Shown piece by piece: positions 24,803 to 37,029 of a DNA stretch of 64,000 nucleotides. Positions within the stretch are counted from its first letter, which is position 1. Each line of letters opens with the position of its first letter. Position numbers and translations under genes: made by a program. Source of the DNA: Boletus sp. NGJ (taxonomy: Eukaryota > Basidiomycota > Agaricomycetes > Boletales > Boletaceae). Location of the stretch: positions 111,833 through 175,832 of the forward strand of contig JAGTXK010000051.1 in NCBI GenBank assembly GCA_019096195.1, given 5' to 3'. The notes under the pieces are model-generated. The model ran no database searches. It was not told the origin of the DNA and saw nothing but the letters and a program-made list of their open reading frames with translations.

Positions 24803-25412
24803 TCAAGTTGACATCGTTGTTGCCTTTTTTTGAAGTGCAGGTGCATGGGGAGGCGGAAACTGTGGAGGCTTCGAACACCAGAGATCCACCATGAAAACCG
24901 TCATCTGTTGCTTTTCTTTCGCGACAAGAGAAGACAACTCACCGGATAGTATGGCGGTGGACTTATTTCCCACACATTTCCAGCAGAATCCCCTAGAAGG
25001 TCTTCCTTTGTGCATGCTAGTGGAGGTGATGCCAGTACCACGTCCACTCGCCCTTCCGTGTAGTCTGAAGATGTGGCCGGCGGTCCTTGTTCGACATCTC
25101 GGACAGGGGGACGTCGGGGTGCTGCGTGTTCGCAGCAGCTGACGCAGCAGCCACACAACAGCACCAAGCCCAGTACACCGGCTGCACGAACCATGAACAA
25201 CTGGAGCGATGCTGCGAGAGCGTACGCTAAAAGGAGGACATACCGAGTATGATCCCTAGATATTTATAATCAGAGGGTCTAAAATCGTCGGTGGATTCGC
25301 CCAAAGTCGGAGTCGGAGGCTGGGCATGCACGCTTGGTGAGGTCAGGGTGAGGAGGACGGTGAGCAGGGTGAGGAGGACGGGTGCAGGGGCGGGGTGTAG
25401 AGGGGAGCACAT
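24803..25412 (-). CDS. Small single-pass membrane protein with a Cys-rich juxtamembrane segment and proline tail
   Basis: The ATG at 25412 opens a signal peptide (LLTLLTVLLTLTSPSVHA) and a short extracellular stretch (STDDFRPSDYKYLGIIL). A short intron of about 32 nt is followed by a second hydrophobic helix (GVLGLVLLCGCCVSCCEH) with four Cys at its cytosolic edge, likely palmitoylation sites. The tail contains PPPYYP. A further GT-AG intron joins PPQFPPPHAPALQKK and TGA at 24803-24805. Total about 145 residues. Resembles agaricomycete small type I membrane proteins with PPxY-like tails that bind WW-domain ubiquitin ligases; that function is inference. The 32-nt intron is short for this genome and needs transcript support. 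Confidence 0.55.
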
Positions 25413-25914
25413 GTCCGTGGTTGGTTATCTCCAAGTTGTGCTGGTCCTCTCCTATTCGCGCGCTCCTAGTCAGTCAGCACCCTATGTTCCGATCACATTC
25501 ATCGAGTAATACTGTGCTTGTGCGTGTTGTCCTCGATTCAGCAGGGTGGCGAGATTGCTACTTGCTTCGACACCGACGAGTGCATTCCTTCCAGGATGCA
25601 TAAAACGATGTATATGATTAGATGGATGGATAGACCACGAGTATAGGACGCATATGAATTCGCGTGAATGTAGAATGAGGATTTAACAGATCCGGGGACG
25701 GAAGTGAGGCCTGTGAAGAGGAGAGCTGTATGGAGTAGAACAACGTGAGCCAAGTGTGGGTCGAACGTCTATTCAAACGTTCACACCTGGAAATACTAGC
25801 AGGGAAGAACCCAATTTATGCTGAAGAACCGCAAGCCTATTTTGGTCAGTTAAGCTACGTGATCACCGCGTGCCGACTTTGACCATTTGCCTCAAAACCT
25901 CGACGTCGTCCTGC

Positions 25915-28900
25915 ATGTCGTTTGCGATGACCACTAGTGTGCTTTCGCTGAGGCCGGCCATCTCACGCCTGCCACTCAGACTGCGAAATGGGTGTGCCGT
26001 CGTAGCTCTTTCCCGCCCATCCCCTCTGCGACCTATTCTAGGGCATCAACTAGGACGGCGACTGCAAGATGTACGCGGCTACGCTGCTCAGCAGCCTCCT
26101 GGTGGTATGGGTGGTGGGGGAGGTATCCCAAACTTTCTGTTCCAACAGCCCCGTCAAAAGGGAGAGACGTTGAAGGAATACGTGAGTCTGCAGGATAAGA
26201 GACGCGTCCTTGCTTTGTTCATCTCCTTTGCAGAGCGCCGATCTTACGGAAATGGCGCGTAATGGGAAGCTTGATCCTACCATTGGGCGGGACGAAGGCA
26301 CGTGTTGATGCTTTTCGCCTACCCATCGCACTCATACATACCTGTTGCAGAAATTCGCAGGACGATCCAAAGTGAGCTGCTTTAACATCACGAATATGGG
26401 ATGCTTTTCTCATGTTCGTAGTTCTGTCCCGCAGAACCAAGTCCAACCCGGTCGTACGTACATTGCTACTCTCACTCGGTGCATTCTCAACGAGATTCAT
26501 TCCAATAGCTCATTGGACCTCCCGGGGTAGGAAAAACCGCGGTTCTCGAAGGTCTTGCAAATCGAATAGTAGCTAAGGAAGTGCCAGAGGTGCGCCCACT
26601 GCGAACTAGGCTGGGCATGCGTCGAGCTCACTTATATTCCAAGTCTCTCCAAGACAGGAGAGTGCTGTCCTTGGATCTCGCCGCTATCATGGCAGGCTCA
26701 GGCATTAGAGGCCAATTTGAGGAAAAGTTCAAGGCACTCATCCAAGATATAGAAGACGAGGTGAGCATCTTATTCGCACTCCTACTCGAGTGATTCATGG
26801 CAGGCACAGCTAGGCTGGCGGTATTATCTGTTTCATCGATGAAGTTCGTGAGTGTTGTTCCTGTATGTGTCGTCATCGTGTCAAGTAACGAGTCGCCCAA
26901 TTTGATGTTAGATACATTGTTCAATCTCGGGAAGGCGGAGGGTAGTATAGATGCAGGACAAATGATCAAACCTGCCCTCGCGCGTGGCTTGCAACTCGTC
27001 GGGGCCACCACACGTGGGTTTCCATCGCAATTCACTTGTTCATCCCCTAAACACCATGCGTAGCCGACGAGTATAGGAAAACGATCGGAAAGGACGCAGC
27101 TCTCGAGCGAAGGTTTCAACCGGTACAAATCCAAGAACCAACGGTGGAAGCTACGATCTCGATCCTTCGTGGCTTGAAGCCTAAATATGAGGTGCACCAT
27201 GGTGTTGAAATTGCAGATAGCGCGTTAGTAACTGGTAGGTCTTGGTTTGATTCTGTATTCTTTACCTATGACTCCCTTTCAGCTGCGGTGTACGGTGCGC
27301 GGTACATATCGGATCGGTACCTTCCGGACAAGGCAATCGACCTCGTAGATGAGGCCGCATCTGCCCTACGGCTCGCTCAGGAGTCCAAGCCTGACGAACT
27401 TGAGGCTCTCGACCGAGAGCTTGTGACATTACAGATTGAACTCGAAAGTCTCAAGAACGAAACTGATGTTTTCAGCATCGAAAGGCGGACAAAACTCGAA
27501 AGTGATCTTCGCAGAAAGCGGGAGGATGCACAAGAGTTGACTGCGATATGGCAAAATGGTAGGATTTTCTAAATCTACCGCTTCGCTGACGCTGATTAAA
27601 AGGGATGTAATAGAACGCGCTCGACTCGGCCGTATCAAGGACCTGAAGAAGCGCCGTGAAGATGCGAAACATGAGCTCGAGGTCGCACAGCGACAGGGCC
27701 AGTATGAGAAGGCTTCTCAGCTTCGTTTTGGTACCATTCCCGATCTGGAACAGCAGCTTCCCAAGGATGGTGAACTGCAGGAGAACAGCGCGGAAAGTTC
27801 CCTTGCAATGCTCCACGACAGAGTGACGAGCAATGACATATCGCGAGTTGTTGCCAAAGCTACTGGAATTCCTGTCCAAAACCTTCTCCGAGGCGAACGT
27901 GAAAAGCTGGTCCATGTCAGTCATTTCTCGTTTTCCCAATCATGCCGGTGACGCATGATGTGGTTTAGATGGAACATGCACTCGGGCAACGCGTGGTTGG
28001 GCAAGATCATGTTGTATCGGCCATCAGTGACGCTGTCCGAATCTCGCGAGCTGGTCTACAGGCGCCAAATCGACCGGTGGCTTCATTCTTGTTCCTTGGA
28101 CCCACAGGTGTCGGCAAGGTTCGTCTTCATCCATAGATCCCTGCCGAATACGCTCCGGACCGAAGTCCCAGACCGAGCTTTCGAAAGCTCTTGCAGCGTT
28201 TTTGTTCAATGACGAACAACGAGGACTGTAAATCTCTTTTATTGACCGCAAGCATCAGTCTGATATCTGCTTTCTTCAAGGATTAATATCAATATGTCAG
28301 AGGTAAGCTGTGTGTTCGAACTAAGGTAGTACCTGAAGCACCCGCTGTACAGTATCACGATCGACACACCATATCACGTCTGATTGGAGCCGCTCCCGGA
28401 TATGTCGGATTTGAGGAGGGTGGTGTGTTTCCCGTTGTCGTCATGCTCTATCCAAGCCCCGCCTCAACAACCTCCAGGACAATTAACAGAAGCGGTTCGA
28501 AGAAAGCCCTATGGTACGTTTACTTGGAATTTGTGGTATCTGTCAACATAATCATAATGACCGTTTCGGAAAGCTGTAATCCTTTTGGATGAGCTCGAAA
28601 AGGCTCACAAGGTTTGCCTATTTTTGTTACCCGACTGATGTGCTGTTTATCAATCATGATCGGTAGGACGTGGCGATGATCCTTCTCCAGATCCTGGACG
28701 AAGGAAGTCTTACCGATAGCCAGGGTCGTAAAGTCGACTTCAAGGTCTGTCACTCTTGTAGCCATCGAGTCGCTGACCCTGCCTCCGATCTATGTTACTA
28801 ATTAGAAACAACGCATCAGAATACAATCATATGTCTCACGAGCAATCTCGGTAGCGACATCCTTGCAGATCCTTCCTCCTGCGACGTCAATGGCACCGTC

Positions 28901-29420
28901 ACTGAAGCTGCCAAAACCGAAGTCATGGAACGAACGTCAGAGTACTTCCCCCCAGAACTACTCAACCGCCTCGACGCCATGCTAGTGTTCAACAAGCTCT
29001 CGCGAAGCGCCATCTTAGATGTCGTGGCTCTGCGGTTGAACGACGTTGCAGAACGATTGAGGGATAGACGGATCACGCTCGACGTGGACGAGGCCGCTCG
29101 AGCGTGGTTGGTGAAGAAGGGGTATTCGGAGGTGTATGGTGCACGTGCGATCGCACGAGTAGTGCGCACGGAGGTGTTGTTCCCGCTTGCGCAAAAGTTG
29201 TTGCGGGGCACGATACGGTACGTGTGCCGTGTTGGTTCAGTGTTGAGACGGTCGGTGATTAACGGGTTGGTTCGGACACGCTTCCTGTGCTGTCAAAAGC
29301 GATGGTGACACCGTATATGTTGGTGTGACGGCTGACGCAGAAGTACTGGATATCCGAGACAACCATCCTGCAGATTCCGAGGAGAATGTGGCGTCGCGTT
29401 TGGGCACAACGGCTGCTTGA
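25915..29420 (+). CDS. HSP78: Mitochondrial ClpB-family disaggregase
   Basis: Hsp78 is the AAA+ disaggregase of the mitochondrial matrix, acting with matrix Hsp70. The ATG at 25915 opens a basic, hydroxylated N-terminus typical of a matrix presequence. It lacks the ClpB N-domain, as Hsp78 does. In order it has [19 protein letters not shown], Walker [29 protein letters not shown], Walker [37 protein letters not shown] and a coiled-coil M-domain. The second AAA module follows: [26 protein letters not shown], and the sensor region [11 protein letters not shown]-like [13 protein letters not shown]. Stop at 29418-29420. About 16 exons, including one GC-AG intron at 26298-26350. The stretch usually read NIDMSEYHDRH has Asn for Asp (NINMSE). 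Confidence 0.95.
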
Positions 29421-29581
29421 AGACCGAAGATGCGACTGTTCGAGCGCAGTATTTGTTGAGATCCATCTTTACACGAATCGCCTCAGTCTTTGTAGCCTTG
29501 ACACGATCCCCCTTCTCGCGCATCGACCTCTACCCTCTTCCGTACTTACTAACTTATCAACTTAGCCCTACCTACTAGCCT

Positions 29582-29970
29582 AGCCCTGTTCGGCAGCCCT
29601 TTTGTTTAAAACTGTCTGTCACACTCCATCATTTACCTCTGATTCCTCTATTTTCAAGTTTCATACTACAAATGCCCTACTACTGCTCATCTCTTGTCTT
29701 TACTATGGTTTTCAAACATCTGGCCACCAATCAACCTCCCGCAAGCTCAACAACACGAAGGGCCATTGTAACAGCTGCAGCAATCACTGCTATTTTCTTT
29801 TTATGATAGGATTGTCTGATCTACATGTGACTGTTGTGACAACTTGTGACGCATACGTATATGATATTTTGTGACAACCTCCGTTCTGGCACTCGTCCAC
29901 CGTTCCGTTTGCAGACGAAACGAAACGAAAGGACCTAAACGAGTGAAAACGGAGGGCTGCCAAACGGGCC
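29582..29970. mobile_element. MITE-like element 1 (non-autonomous, about 389 bp)
   Basis: The left end reads AGCCCTGTTCGGCAGCCC. The right end, read on the opposite strand, gives AGGCCCGTTTGGCAGCCC, a terminal inverted repeat of about 18-25 bp. The same terminal sequence bounds element 2 at 34446-34765. The interior has no coding frame of note. Ends starting GGGCCCGTTTGG-like recall Tourist/PIF-Harbinger MITEs, which is inference; no clear target-site duplication was found here. Confidence 0.6.
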
Positions 29971-30030
29971 TTAACCTTCTGGCGAGCACTTGCAAGTCAC
30001 AACGCGATCTCATCTCCAGTGTGTACTCAG

Positions 30031-33000
30031 ATGAGCTCTAGTAAGGTCCCCAACGGATGGGGCCCAATACGCTCGACGTTGGCGCTTGCGCCGCTTTTCT
30101 TGGCTTTGCTACTTTATACGTTATACCAGCATTCCAGTGAGTCTTGTTCGTTTTTCTCGTTTCTGATCCCTGCGTTCCCATATTCGCGTCTGCTAAGTTC
30201 TAACTTCGTGTCTCGTCTTGACTAGCCTTGCCCACGCCCAATGTCCACCCGTAAGCCCTACGTTCGACCCCGCTCATACATATGACCATGTAATTACCTT
30301 AGATATAATCCACAAACGGGCCTACCCCATCCTTCCGAAGCTACCATTCTATCCTACGCCAAATATCTTTCGGAAGATATTGGATACCGCACTCCCGGTA
30401 CGCGAGAACATGCGGAGGCGGATGCATGGATGGTTCGCAAGGCAGAGGAAATTAAGCAATTGTGCGAGGAGGTTGTGAACAAGGAGAAGGGTCGGAAGCT
30501 CGAGTGCGAGGTTTGGAGGCAGGAAGGGAGTGGAAGTCACCGGTGAGTCCGAAAGGAATCCACGCGTATCGTTGCTGTCTAATCTCAACCCAACTGCGCG
30601 TCTTTCCAAGATTTGACATGATGAGCACGCGACTTTATAAAACCTATGTCAATCTCTCGAACATCATCATCCGTATCTCGGATGGGACTGAGCGTGGTAA
30701 AGCGTCTGCTGTACTCATCAATTCACATCTCGACAGTACACTTCCGAGTCCGGGGGCTAGTGATGACGGGCTTGCTGTAGGGGTGATGCTCGAGTGTGCG
30801 AGAGTACTGGTGGAAACGAAAGGATGGGAGCCAACTTATTCGGTCATATTGTGTACGTGTTTCAAGCGGTCATCCTTTGTTTGATTCAAAGATATATATA
30901 GTCCAACAGTGTTCAATAACGCGGAAGAGTCTTTGCAAGACGGTTCGCATTTGTTCTCAACGCAACATCCCATTGCCCCCACGTCAGTCTCTGCCAACAT
31001 CCTTCCAATGGGTATATTCTGATGTTGACCTTTTCTAGCGTGAGGGCGGTGGTGAATTTAGAAGGTGCTCGCATACTCTTTGATGCGAGTATAACATCAT
31101 ACTGAATCGAAAGGATCAGCTGCTGGCACCACTGGCCGTGAATTGCTTTTTCAAGCCACATCAGAGGAAATGATTGAAGCATATTCTCATGTACCTAGGT
31201 GCGTTGCATGGTACCAAGTACGTTGTCTATCCTAATTCTGCTCCGCATGACTAAGACCCTACGGGACGATATATGCAAATGAGATTTTCAGCTCAGGAGT
31301 TCTGCTATCCGAGTACGTGATCTCGACCTCGACCTCGACGTTGAATGCGTGCTTTCTAACAGAGGTATCTGGACAGTACCGACTTCAGACAATTTGAGTA
31401 CTACTTGAATGTCACCGGATTAGATGTAAGTTGACATGTTACGCCTTTTCGCCCCGCATACAACGTTCTCAACCGACTTCGACGGTGTAGATGGCCATCG
31501 TTGGAAACAGCTACATGTACCACATGCGTGGGGTATGACTCTTCGAGTATTCCTTGTTGCCAACGTCTCAAGCATGTTTCTGCAGGACTTGGTCGAAAAC
31601 ATAGAACCTGGCGTCGCGCAACACATGGCTGATAATTCGCTTGCACTCCTACGCTTCCTGTCCTCTGACGCGTCGCCAATCCCGCGCCTCGAGCATGGCT
31701 TTGCTCGCCCACGAACTGTCTTCTTCTCCAACTTTGGCCTGTTCATAGTATATTCATTTACAAAGGCGAAGATCATGTACGTGACGCTATTCGCTACTTC
31801 CTTCTATCTCGTTCGGACAACTGGGGTCAAGCGAGTATGGACGGCTTTAGGGGCAGTGGTTTCTGCTTTCGTCGGCGCTGTGATTGGGGCAAACGGGGTA
31901 GCGTTTGTCATGAACAATGTCCTTCGCAAGGGTATGAGCTGGTTCAGTGGAGAATACTTTCCGGTGATTTTGTACGGTCCTGCAGCAATCGTTGGTATGT
32001 AGTCAAAATTGCAGCCGCATCTGGGACATTCTCTGATCTGACGTTGAACAGGCGCGTTGATCACTCAGCTGCCGTTCAGCAAGACTGGTTCCAATCAAAC
32101 GCTCGAAAAGCCCTTGTTGGCAGCGCTGTTGCTCTTTCAGTCTGGGCTTGCTACAGTGGGTCAGCTTTTCAATATTGGTTCCAGTGCCGCTCTTTTCCTT
32201 GGTGCAACAAGCATGTTCGCGGCTCTCGGCGTCGATGCATTATTGGCACGACGTCGACGAATTTTGGCTGCGCAACGTGGGCCCAAAGAGAACCACGCAC
32301 ATCAGACAACCGAAAAGCGAATGCTTGATGGCACGGTCGAGACAGACGTGTCGCTCTGGACATATGCTATTGCAATGCTCATCCCGCTCACAACGGGCGT
32401 GCAGCTGTTGTCTGCAACACTGGTGGTCTTCGTACCCTTGGTATGGTTCTATTTCATATTGCATCGTCCTTCGTCATGTTAATTCGTGAATCGCAGACAG
32501 GTCGCATAGGTGGAGACGCACCTAGCGAGTTCATCATCGCATCCATCGTCGCTGTCATTGGGGCGTTCACGATTTTATTCAGTGTTCCGTTTGCACACCG
32601 GTTTGGGCCCGCCACGCTCCGACATGCGCTGGTCCTTGCAATACTGGCACTGGGAGTAGTCATGGCATTTTTTTACAACCAAACGCCGTTTGACGAGAAA
32701 CATCAAAAGAGATTGTTTGTGATTCACATGGAAGACGTAAGCTGATTTCACCTTGTTGTTGTTGTGGGCGTAACCTGGTATCTCTGCGGGAGCTGTCCTT
32801 GATCATAGGGGTTCTCGTTCATGGGTGTACTCTGTTACTACCATGATCTTTCGAGCGCAATAATCAACGTAGGGTGGTGTGACACCCCGGATCCTTTTCA
32901 TTCAAATGGCACATTGATCCTTGCAATCCATATCTATAAACACTTTACCCTCGCTGACAACCTGTCTACATCCACAGTTAATTACTCAAGAACAACATCT

Positions 33001-33823
33001 GCACATCGCAGCTGCCGATGGTGCTCCAGGATTTGATGAGTTAGTTCACGATATCGCAGACAAATTTGGTGAGGACGATGTGCCACCAAAGGCAATCGTC
33101 ATGAACGATTACAACAATGACTGGGATGCGCTTTATCCATTCTCAGCTGTGCGCGCTTCACCTGCTCATGTTTTTTTCACCTTGATTGCTGATCACCGAT
33201 TTCGTCATGTAACTACATCCGCCTTCCCGTGCGATACAGTTTCTTTCTCCATACAAGATCGATCTCCCATTGGATCCTGCTTATACTGCTCCTTGGCCAC
33301 CGGAGGAACTATTCAGTATTACCGCTGTGAATGATACCATCAATGACTCGGCAGGCACGAGGAAGCTCACACTCAAGATTGATCATCCTGGCATCATATG
33401 GACGGGTGAGACGCACATCCATTCTAGGCCGGGCACTCGCTGACACCCCTAACGCCCCTAGTCATCGCCTTCGACGCCCATGTGTTCGAATGGACATTGG
33501 ATAACAATCCACCGAACGAGTTTGTACGCCACCACATCAAGGAAGCGTCCTTTTATGGGACGGATACATGGACAGTGTCGATGACCATCAAGCACCCTCC
33601 GGTAAAGGACGAGGGTGGCGCTACTACTGACGCGGGCACGGCGCTGAAGATCGATTTCATCGGTATCCAAGAGAAGCGGATGTGGCCTGGCAAGAAGACG
33701 GAGTCCGATGGAAGTCAAGCAATGAAGCTTTTCAAAGCGTTTGATGAATGGATGGAAGAGAAAACGGGCGGAACCGTAGATGCCATGCTACTCGGATGTG
33801 TCCGCGGTGAGACTGTCGTTTAA
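30031..33823 (+). CDS. ERMP1/Pff1-type multipass M28 metallopeptidase
   Basis: Family members are multi-helix proteases of the ER or vacuole membrane with a lumenal M28 zinc-peptidase domain. The ATG at 30031 starts a cytosolic stub and a first helix (STLALAPLFLALLLYTLY). The peptidase shows NSHLDSTLPSPGASDDG (zinc His and bridging Asp), FNNAEESLQDGSHLF (Glu-Glu), AVVNLEGSAAG, NEIFSSGVLLSDTDFRQF and DLVENIEPGVAQHMADN. Then come many hydrophobic helices (VWTALGAVVSAFVGAVIGAN, SLWTYAIAMLIPLTTGVQLL, FIIASIVAVIGAFTILFSV). The lumenal C-terminal domain ends FDEWMEEKTGGTVDAMLLG and TAA at 33821-33823. More than ten introns, all in frame. Confidence 0.92.
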
Positions 33824-33947
33824 GTTATAAAACGGGTTGCTGCTATCAGTTGTCTACACATGCACGGAGACAGGTTCACCACAAGTATATGTAGTAAGTG
33901 ACACAAGGCATGCTTTGGGTTGGTTTATCACGCAATACAGTTATAGA

Positions 33948-34307
33948 TTAAAACTTGATGAAATAAAGCGTCCACGCGGACAGTGCAGTCATCCAGGTCA
34001 TTAGAATCCCCCAGTTCCCGACGTCCTTTGCACCTACGCGAGTTCTTCCGAATCGGCCAACGAAAATCACGGGGTCTTTACAGTATTCCTTTTTTCGGAT
34101 CATTGTACAGAACGACGTCAGAGGCTCAATGTTGTTCGGCCTCACAGGATCAGGTACTCACCTGAGGGTGAGAAAGAAAACTATGTAAGTGGGTTTGAGA
34201 AAAATCGGGAATGTCAAGCCAACGCGTCCAGTTGAGGAAGCCACAGCCTCCCTCCCGCCAGAAGGAACAGCCGAAATATTAGGATGCGGTTTCCGCGAAT
34301 GGCGCAT
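33948..34307 (-). CDS. Small membrane protein, tentative two-exon gene
   Basis: The ATG at 34307 begins a 48-codon frame ending in a hydrophobic helix (LTFPIFLKPTYIVFFLTL) directly at a GTGAGT donor. A second minus-strand frame ends at 33948 and contains KDPVIFVGRFGRTRVGAKD, then a helix WGILMTWMTALSAWTLYFIKF. I could not find a splice that keeps both frames open, so they may be parts of one gene, separate, or decayed. Product not recognised. MITE-like element 2 lies 140 bp upstream. Confidence 0.33.
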
Positions 34308-34445
34308 CACAGTATTGATGGGCCCCTTTTGCTCCTATCAACCCGCAAAGAATCCCGAGCCTGAGGTATCTCCATGTGGTGTGGGACAGTTCGCACACTT
34401 ACGTGAGGTAAGTAACACACCAATATATGGAGTAACTTCAAATTT

Positions 34446-34765
34446 GGGCCCGTTTATCAGCCCTCCATTTGCGCCCAACGGTTTCAGTGCATTTCGTATT
34501 CCTACTTCGTTTGGAAACGGACGAGCGCGTTCGACACGAATGTCAAAACAGCTGTCTCGGTTCAATTTGCATAGTCTACCTTTCGTGCTACACTTACTCC
34601 CAATGTCATTACAGTAACAATGTGCAAATCTCAGCCTACTACTACTCAAGCTCCCAGTGACAACAGGAGGCAAGGTATCGAGAAGGCTCCTCGTGATGCC
34701 AAGTGGCAAGCGGAGCTCCCAGGCGACGGAGCAAACGAGCAGAAACGGAGGCTTCCGAACGGGCC
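34446..34765. mobile_element. MITE-like element 2, 130 bp upstream of Lac3
   Basis: The left end reads GGGCCCGTTTATCAGCCCTC. The right end on the opposite strand reads AGGCCCGTTCGGAAGCC, matching it and both ends of element 1. About 320 bp. The flanks TTT (left) and TTT (right) could be a 3-bp target duplication, though the right flank is a T/A-rich run (34766-34790) that makes this weak. No coding capacity. It ends about 130 bp before the Lac3 start codon, so it lies in the likely Lac3 promoter. Confidence 0.6.
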
Positions 34766-34790
34766 TTTTTTTTTTAAAAAAAAAGGGGCA
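34766..34790. repeat. T-run followed by A-run
   Basis: A T homopolymer run joined directly to an A run and then GGGG, forming a perfect short hairpin bordering MITE-like element 2. It may be part of the insertion scar. Confidence 0.7.
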
Positions 34791-34895
34791 ATTCGGCTTG
34801 CTTCATGTTAAAAGAGCTAGCATGGATCATGGGGACCGTACCCTTGATCTACGAAGCCTCCACTCAGTAAAGGTTGATCGCCAGGGTTCTCCAGC

Positions 34896-37029
34896 ATGCG
34901 ACCTATATCTTATCATGTTCCAGCGCTGGCTGTGGTCTACTTGTGTGTGGTCTCAGTTTTCGCTACACCCAGCTCACAGAGACGGTCATCGAGCGGAGTC
35001 AACGTTCTCGGGCCCGTAACGGAGCTGAACATCGTGAACAAGATCATTGCTCCTGACGGTTTCCCTCGATCGTAAGTGAGGTTTATTGTACTCAGGGTAA
35101 CAGATTGACGTCTTTCAGAACTGTACTTGCGGGAGGGACGTTCCCAGGACCGCTGATTGCAGCCGATAAAGTAAACGTTTTTCCGTAATTCGGTAGTCCC
35201 TGCGTCCTGACTCTTCCTGTTTCTGAAGGGTGATGACTTCAGAATCAACGTGGTGAACTGGCTCAATGACACGTCAATGAATACTACCACAAGCGTGGTC
35301 AGTGTGACTAAACGTTTTCAGTACGCTTTCGTACTGATTTGATGGCAGCACTGGCATGGTATATTCCAGAGACGGTCCAACTGGGCTGATGGCACATCGG
35401 GTGTTACTCAGTGCCCCATAAAACCATACAGAAGCTTCTTGCATCGGTTTAATCCACTGAACCAGACTGGTACATACTGGTACCATTCCCATCTTTCGGC
35501 CCAGTACTGTGACGGACTCAGAGGACCACTGGTTATATATGACCCAGACGACCCACATAAAGACTTGTATGATGTGGATGATGGTGCGTGCGTTAGTTTA
35601 AGTCTTTAACCAAGGGGTTCTTAGAACCGAATAGTGAATACCGTGATCACCCTTTCTGACTGGTGTGTGATTCAACGTCTTCCCGCGATCAGTTCTCAAA
35701 TCTATGCTTATGTGCAGGTATCATGAGCCTTCCCCGACAATGTACAAGGGCCCGTTTACTGCAAATTCAACGCTTATCAATGGACTTGGCCGTTATGGAG
35801 GTGGTCCACTATCACCACTTGCTATCACCCATGTCGAGCACGGGAAACGTTATCGGTTCCGTATTGTGGGGGCATCCTGTGACCCGTGGTTCAACTTCAC
35901 GATTGACGGGCACCCAATGATGGTGATTGAAACGGATGGTATTGAAACGGAGCCCTTTGTTGTTGACTCGTTGGCGGTGTTCGCCGGACAACGTTATTCC
36001 GTTGTGGTAACTGCCAACCAGACTGTGGACAATTACTGGATTCGCGCGTTATCTAACCATCCAAACCAGACGTTTGACGGTGGGCAGAGCTCTGCCATCT
36101 TGAAGTACGCGGGTGCTCCAGAACAAGACCCTACGACAGAGCATGGACCATACGTGCGCCCCTACGATGAGAGTGACGTCAGCCCGTTGATTTCTCCCGG
36201 CGCACCCGGTGTCCCAGAACCAGGCAAGGCAGATGTGAACATTAATATGGTTCCTGGGCTCGTCCAAGGAAAATACACGATCAATGGTGTCCCTTATTCT
36301 GATCCACCACTGCCTGTGCTGTTACAAATTCTCAGCGGGGCTCTACACCCGTCGCAGCTACTCCCGAACGGCAGTGTCTATGTACTTCCCTACGGAAAAG
36401 TCATCGAAATCAGCATGCCTGCAACGGAGCTCTCGCCAGGTGGTGCACTTGGCGGACCGGTAAGTCTTGAACCGATCTTTTTGGCACGCCATTCACAAGG
36501 TTTATTTTAACAGCACTCCGTTCATCTTCATGGTGTATGTACCTTTTATTACCATTTACATGCATGAGACCCAGTTGATGGTCCTCTGTAGCACCCAGTT
36601 GATGTCATCAGAGTTCCTGGAAGCAGCACCTATAACTTTGCGAATCCCGTCAGAAGGGACACTGTATCTATCGGGCTGCAAGCGAACCACGACAATGTCA
36701 CATTACGCTTCACGACGGACAATCCCGGGCCATGGTTCTTCCACTGGTAATTCTATTTCACAACACCTAGACTTGCAGACGTTCACGGAGGACTTGGTAC
36801 TAGTCACAACGACTTTCACCTTCACAAGTGCGTCTCTGTGGTTATGGCTCTGGTTTGTTTGCTGACTTCGCCTTGGTGAGTGGATTCGCTGTCGTGATGG
36901 CAGAGGCTCCTGCTCAGGCGGCTGCGCAAGAAAGCAAGGTCATCCCTGGTAGGTTCCTCATGCTCATTTCTCTCGTGCTGTCTTTTTTGATCCTCTGATG
37001 CAGGCTACTGGGATCAACTATGTGATTGA
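34896..37029 (+). CDS. Laccase 3 with altered L3 and L4 copper loops
   Basis: Secreted multicopper oxidase. I chose the ATG at 34896 because it gives a signal peptide ([17 protein letters not shown]) in frame with [18 protein letters not shown]. It then has L1 [16 protein letters not shown]2 [15 protein letters not shown], a long central exon ([12 protein letters not shown] to [11 protein letters not shown]), L3 HSVHLHG on a 21-nt exon (36514-36534) followed by H, and L4 HCHNDFHLHNGF with a 24-nt exon (36804-36827). The metal-binding His and Cys are all present, but Ser replaces the L3 Pro and Asn replaces the near-invariant Ile after HCH. Axial residue Phe. The last exon is GYWDQLCD and TGA at 37027-37029, so the tail is very short. 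A MITE-like element lies in the promoter. Confidence 0.93.

Noticed and set aside
25870-25915. Start of HSP78 at 25870
   Set aside because: The codon is GTG; the ATG at 25915 gives a proper mitochondrial presequence.
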